A DNA stretch of 64,000 nucleotides, taken from Acanthornis magna (Eukaryota; Chordata; Aves; Passeriformes; Acanthizidae). Positions within the stretch are counted from its first letter, which is position 1. Every line of letters starts with the position of its first letter. The notes under the pieces are model-generated. The model had not been told where the DNA came from and searched no databases. It worked only from the letters and a program-made list of their open reading frames with translations. The DNA is taken from assembly GCA_036785705.1 (NCBI GenBank), contig JAWUZG010000029.1:15205501-15269500 (forward strand). The letters are read 5' to 3'. Positions 61,575 to 64,000 of the stretch are shown here, in pieces. The translations under genes were made by a program, and so were the position numbers.

Positions 61575-61599
61575 AAAAAACAAAACAAAACAAAACAAA
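61575..61599. repeat. (CAAAA)n short microsatellite
   Basis: A6 followed by four CAAAA-type units. It is the same unit, on the opposite strand, as the TTTTG tract at 2923-2977. Confidence 0.9.
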
Positions 61600-63979
61600 G
61601 AAGGCCACACATGAATAGGCTTTGTTTGGTTTTGCTTTCCCTATCCCGGCCAGTATTATCAGCACCAGAGTGAATACACTACCCAAAGGCATTAATAATG
61701 AGTTTTATCTTCTTGGGCAAGTGCGCTAGACACTTCTTACACATCAGCACTGCAGCTAGGAAGATGACTGATGTTGAGAAGATACCTGAAAGGTGTCTTC
61801 AATTGCCATGAAAAATGGATGAATTGTACAGATGTGGATAGGGGCCAGCACAAGGTTCATAGAATCAAATCAAGTGTGCTTGGGAGGTTTACAGGACTTA
61901 TTCTGATCTCTTTCATCTCTGCTCTTCAGTATACTTGAAAATAATTTGACTATTTGAACTTAAGTTCTTGAAACATGTCCAATTTGATACGCTGGCTTTA
62001 AAGGAAACTAAGAGAAATTTGGATTAATGCACAGCAGTAATACTTATGACTTCTGTACTTTGCACTGTTTCCCTGCTTCTCTCCTCAATTTCCTTGCACC
62101 TTCATTAGCCGAATCTTACCAGTGTTTTCAAAACTGATTGGGTCAAACTCAGTGATAAAACCAAAGCTAGGTAATTATTATTTTGACAGATGCAACCATA
62201 CCAGAGCAAATTTAAACACTCCTAATTTAACAGTATTCCTCTTGCCCATGCTGAGGACAGCATCTTCTCTATCATCCCACCTACTCTCAGTATCACCCCA
62301 TCATTGCACAAACTTTGTACACTGTTGGGAAGAAGCAGAATCAAACAGAGCAGTCTACATTTCTTCATTTTATGGAAGCAGAGATTTTACTAAAAAAAAT
62401 TAATAAATAAATTGGGCACCATTACATAGCAGCATTACTAGTTTATCCTCTACTTCTATTTGTTTCTACCTTCCAATCTTTTTTTTCTTTTTTTCTTAAC
62501 CAAAAATAATAAAGACTATTAATTCCATCAGTATTTCTCTGTTTTGAAAAGTTAAATCTACTTGACTAGGAAGTGAAAATGATTACAGATGAGAGCTTAT
62601 GCTTCCGTTCCATGCCTGCAGTGAAATGCTGCATCCATGCACACAAATACAGTGATCTGGTCTCTAGATAAATTGGTTCTGATATGAGACCGGGTTTTGA
62701 TCACTCTGTCTCCCCTTCAGTCTTATGTGACATAATCTCCTCATCTTCCTTTCACTCAAAACTTCTAGCTGATTTGGATCTCATGGATATCAAGATTGAG
62801 AATTCTACTTTCCCTCTTTCTCTTCCTTGCAAGGATACATCTAATTAGAAAATAAAATGTAGAAGTAGCTTTCTGAACTTAGGTTCAGCATCTGAGAATA
62901 GAATGCAGCTGTCATCCTGCTCAGTTTTCCCTGACAAATGAGTAGACATCATCATAGGAATTTTTCAAATCATAAAGGAGAAGGTTAGATTCTTTACTTT
63001 CTCTGCACTTTTCTAGGAGCTACAAGTAATTAGTATAAAGGCTGGAAGTGCATACCAACAGGCTATTAATTATACAGTTCTGATACTCTTAATTGTATCT
63101 TTCTGAATTAGTCCCTCTCACTGCATTTGGCTTTACTATTAGTAAGTTATCAGGCCAGAATTCAGACTCCGTGATGCAGAACACTGGTCTAATATATGTA
63201 GAATAAAATTATTCAGACATAGAAGAGCACTAAGAAAAATATAGGAAAGCAGAATTTTCTATTGGTTGGAAACATTGCTTAAAAAAATTAGATGTGTTTA
63301 ACACATACAATGCGATATGTATTTCAGAACTTCTCCTAGGTGTTATAGCCTGAACTCAAGAATATCAACTCCAGTAAGAGAGAGACAAAATAAAAGTGAC
63401 TTGACTGAAGATATCTTATGGTAAAAACTAACGACACCCTCTCTTATAATTACAGTAAAGAAATAAAAAACATTTTTTATAGAAGTATCCATTCTATTGA
63501 ATATCAGTTCTGCTACTGTATAAGTGCAATCATATTAAGTTATTTTGTGAACTGCTTTGGATTTAAATGGAATAACCAGTGTAATTGGGATGAATTAAAA
63601 TAAAAGAGTAAGTGCTCCCAGGGAGAAAACTCAACAGCTTAATTCTCTGCAAGGTTTTCCAGATGAGGTTTTTCTGCCAGTCATACATCCAGCATTTCTG
63701 GCTGTCTTAACTCTGACTGTCCTCCTTATTTGAACTTGATCCCCTATCTGAATCCCTGCTTCAAACTGCTGTGTAGCTTAGGACACAGAAAAAAGAGTCT
63801 CTCCCTCTTGGACAGAATTCCCTTTATAGATTTTTCACTTAACCAAATTTCTTTGCCAAACTGGAATGTTATTCTAATATTTGGAAAAAATGCCAACGGC
63901 ACCCCAGGGACCAAACAGCTTTTTAGGTTTTAGACCAGATACTACTTATTAAAAGTGCTTCCAAGAAAAAGAAATATGC

Positions 63980-63999
63980 AAATAAATAAATAAATAAAT
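63980..63999. repeat. (AAAT)n microsatellite at the window edge
   Basis: Five perfect AAAT units ending in a final G at 64000. The array may continue beyond the window. Confidence 0.9.
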
Positions 64000-64000
64000 G

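Larger units (their letters stand above)
59832..64000. other. Unassigned AT-rich DNA to the window edge
   Basis: No recognised gene or element. Open frames are 93 codons or fewer. Simple repeats lie at 60916-60930 (T15), 61575-61599 (CAAAA units) and 63980-63999. A palindromic GGAACGTTCC is at 60608-60617. Confidence 0.65.

Noticed and set aside
1..64000. tRNA, rRNA, snRNA genes and CRISPR arrays
   Set aside because: I looked for tRNA B-box-like GGTTCGAA words, long conserved RNA blocks and regularly spaced direct repeats, and saw none. Systematic searches (tRNAscan-SE, Infernal) were not possible.

Overview
The window looks like AT-rich, essentially non-coding DNA from a bird, probably a songbird. 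Three things point to a bird. Four CR1 (chicken repeat 1) LINE fragments carry recognisable CR1 reverse-transcriptase or 3'-end sequence. Two solo LTRs resemble the ERVL-type and ERVK-type LTRs I associate with passerine genomes; exact family names were not checked. The host background has no bacterial-style gene packing, no operons and stop codons throughout all six frames. I found no convincing host protein-coding exon, tRNA, rRNA, snRNA or CRISPR array. The window could be a gene desert or the inside of a very large intron; the sequence alone does not say which.

Layout. 1-14.9 kb: AT-rich sequence with simple repeats, notably a (TTTTG)n microsatellite at 2923-2977. 15.0-15.9 kb: an unclassified island that is visibly richer in G+C. 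21.9 kb: a short CR1 3' end on the minus strand. 28.2-28.5 kb: a strongly strand-asymmetric G/T tract. 29.3-30.0 kb: a very old, decayed CR1/L3-type LINE on the plus strand. 32.3-33.75 kb: the longest CR1 copy (minus), with reverse-transcriptase motifs in broken frames. 37.0-37.4 kb: an internally deleted CR1 (minus). 38.86-39.82 kb: a complete 958-bp solo LTR, TG...CA, flanked by a perfect 5-bp target-site duplication. 44.9-45.8 kb: another CR1 (minus). 52.1-52.5 kb: a second small unclassified segment richer in G+C. 59.02-59.83 kb: an ERVK-like solo LTR with a TATA box and a G-quadruplex motif. The rest is unassigned.

No genes work together here. What can be read is an insertion history: an ancient CR1/L3 layer, then avian CR1 copies (all four minus strand), then two solo LTRs, both read as plus strand. 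The possible functional interest lies in promoter, splice-donor and polyadenylation-like signals inside the LTRs, the G4 motif, and two stretches that might be conserved non-coding elements, which only a cross-species alignment could confirm. I did not find a previously undescribed biological system.
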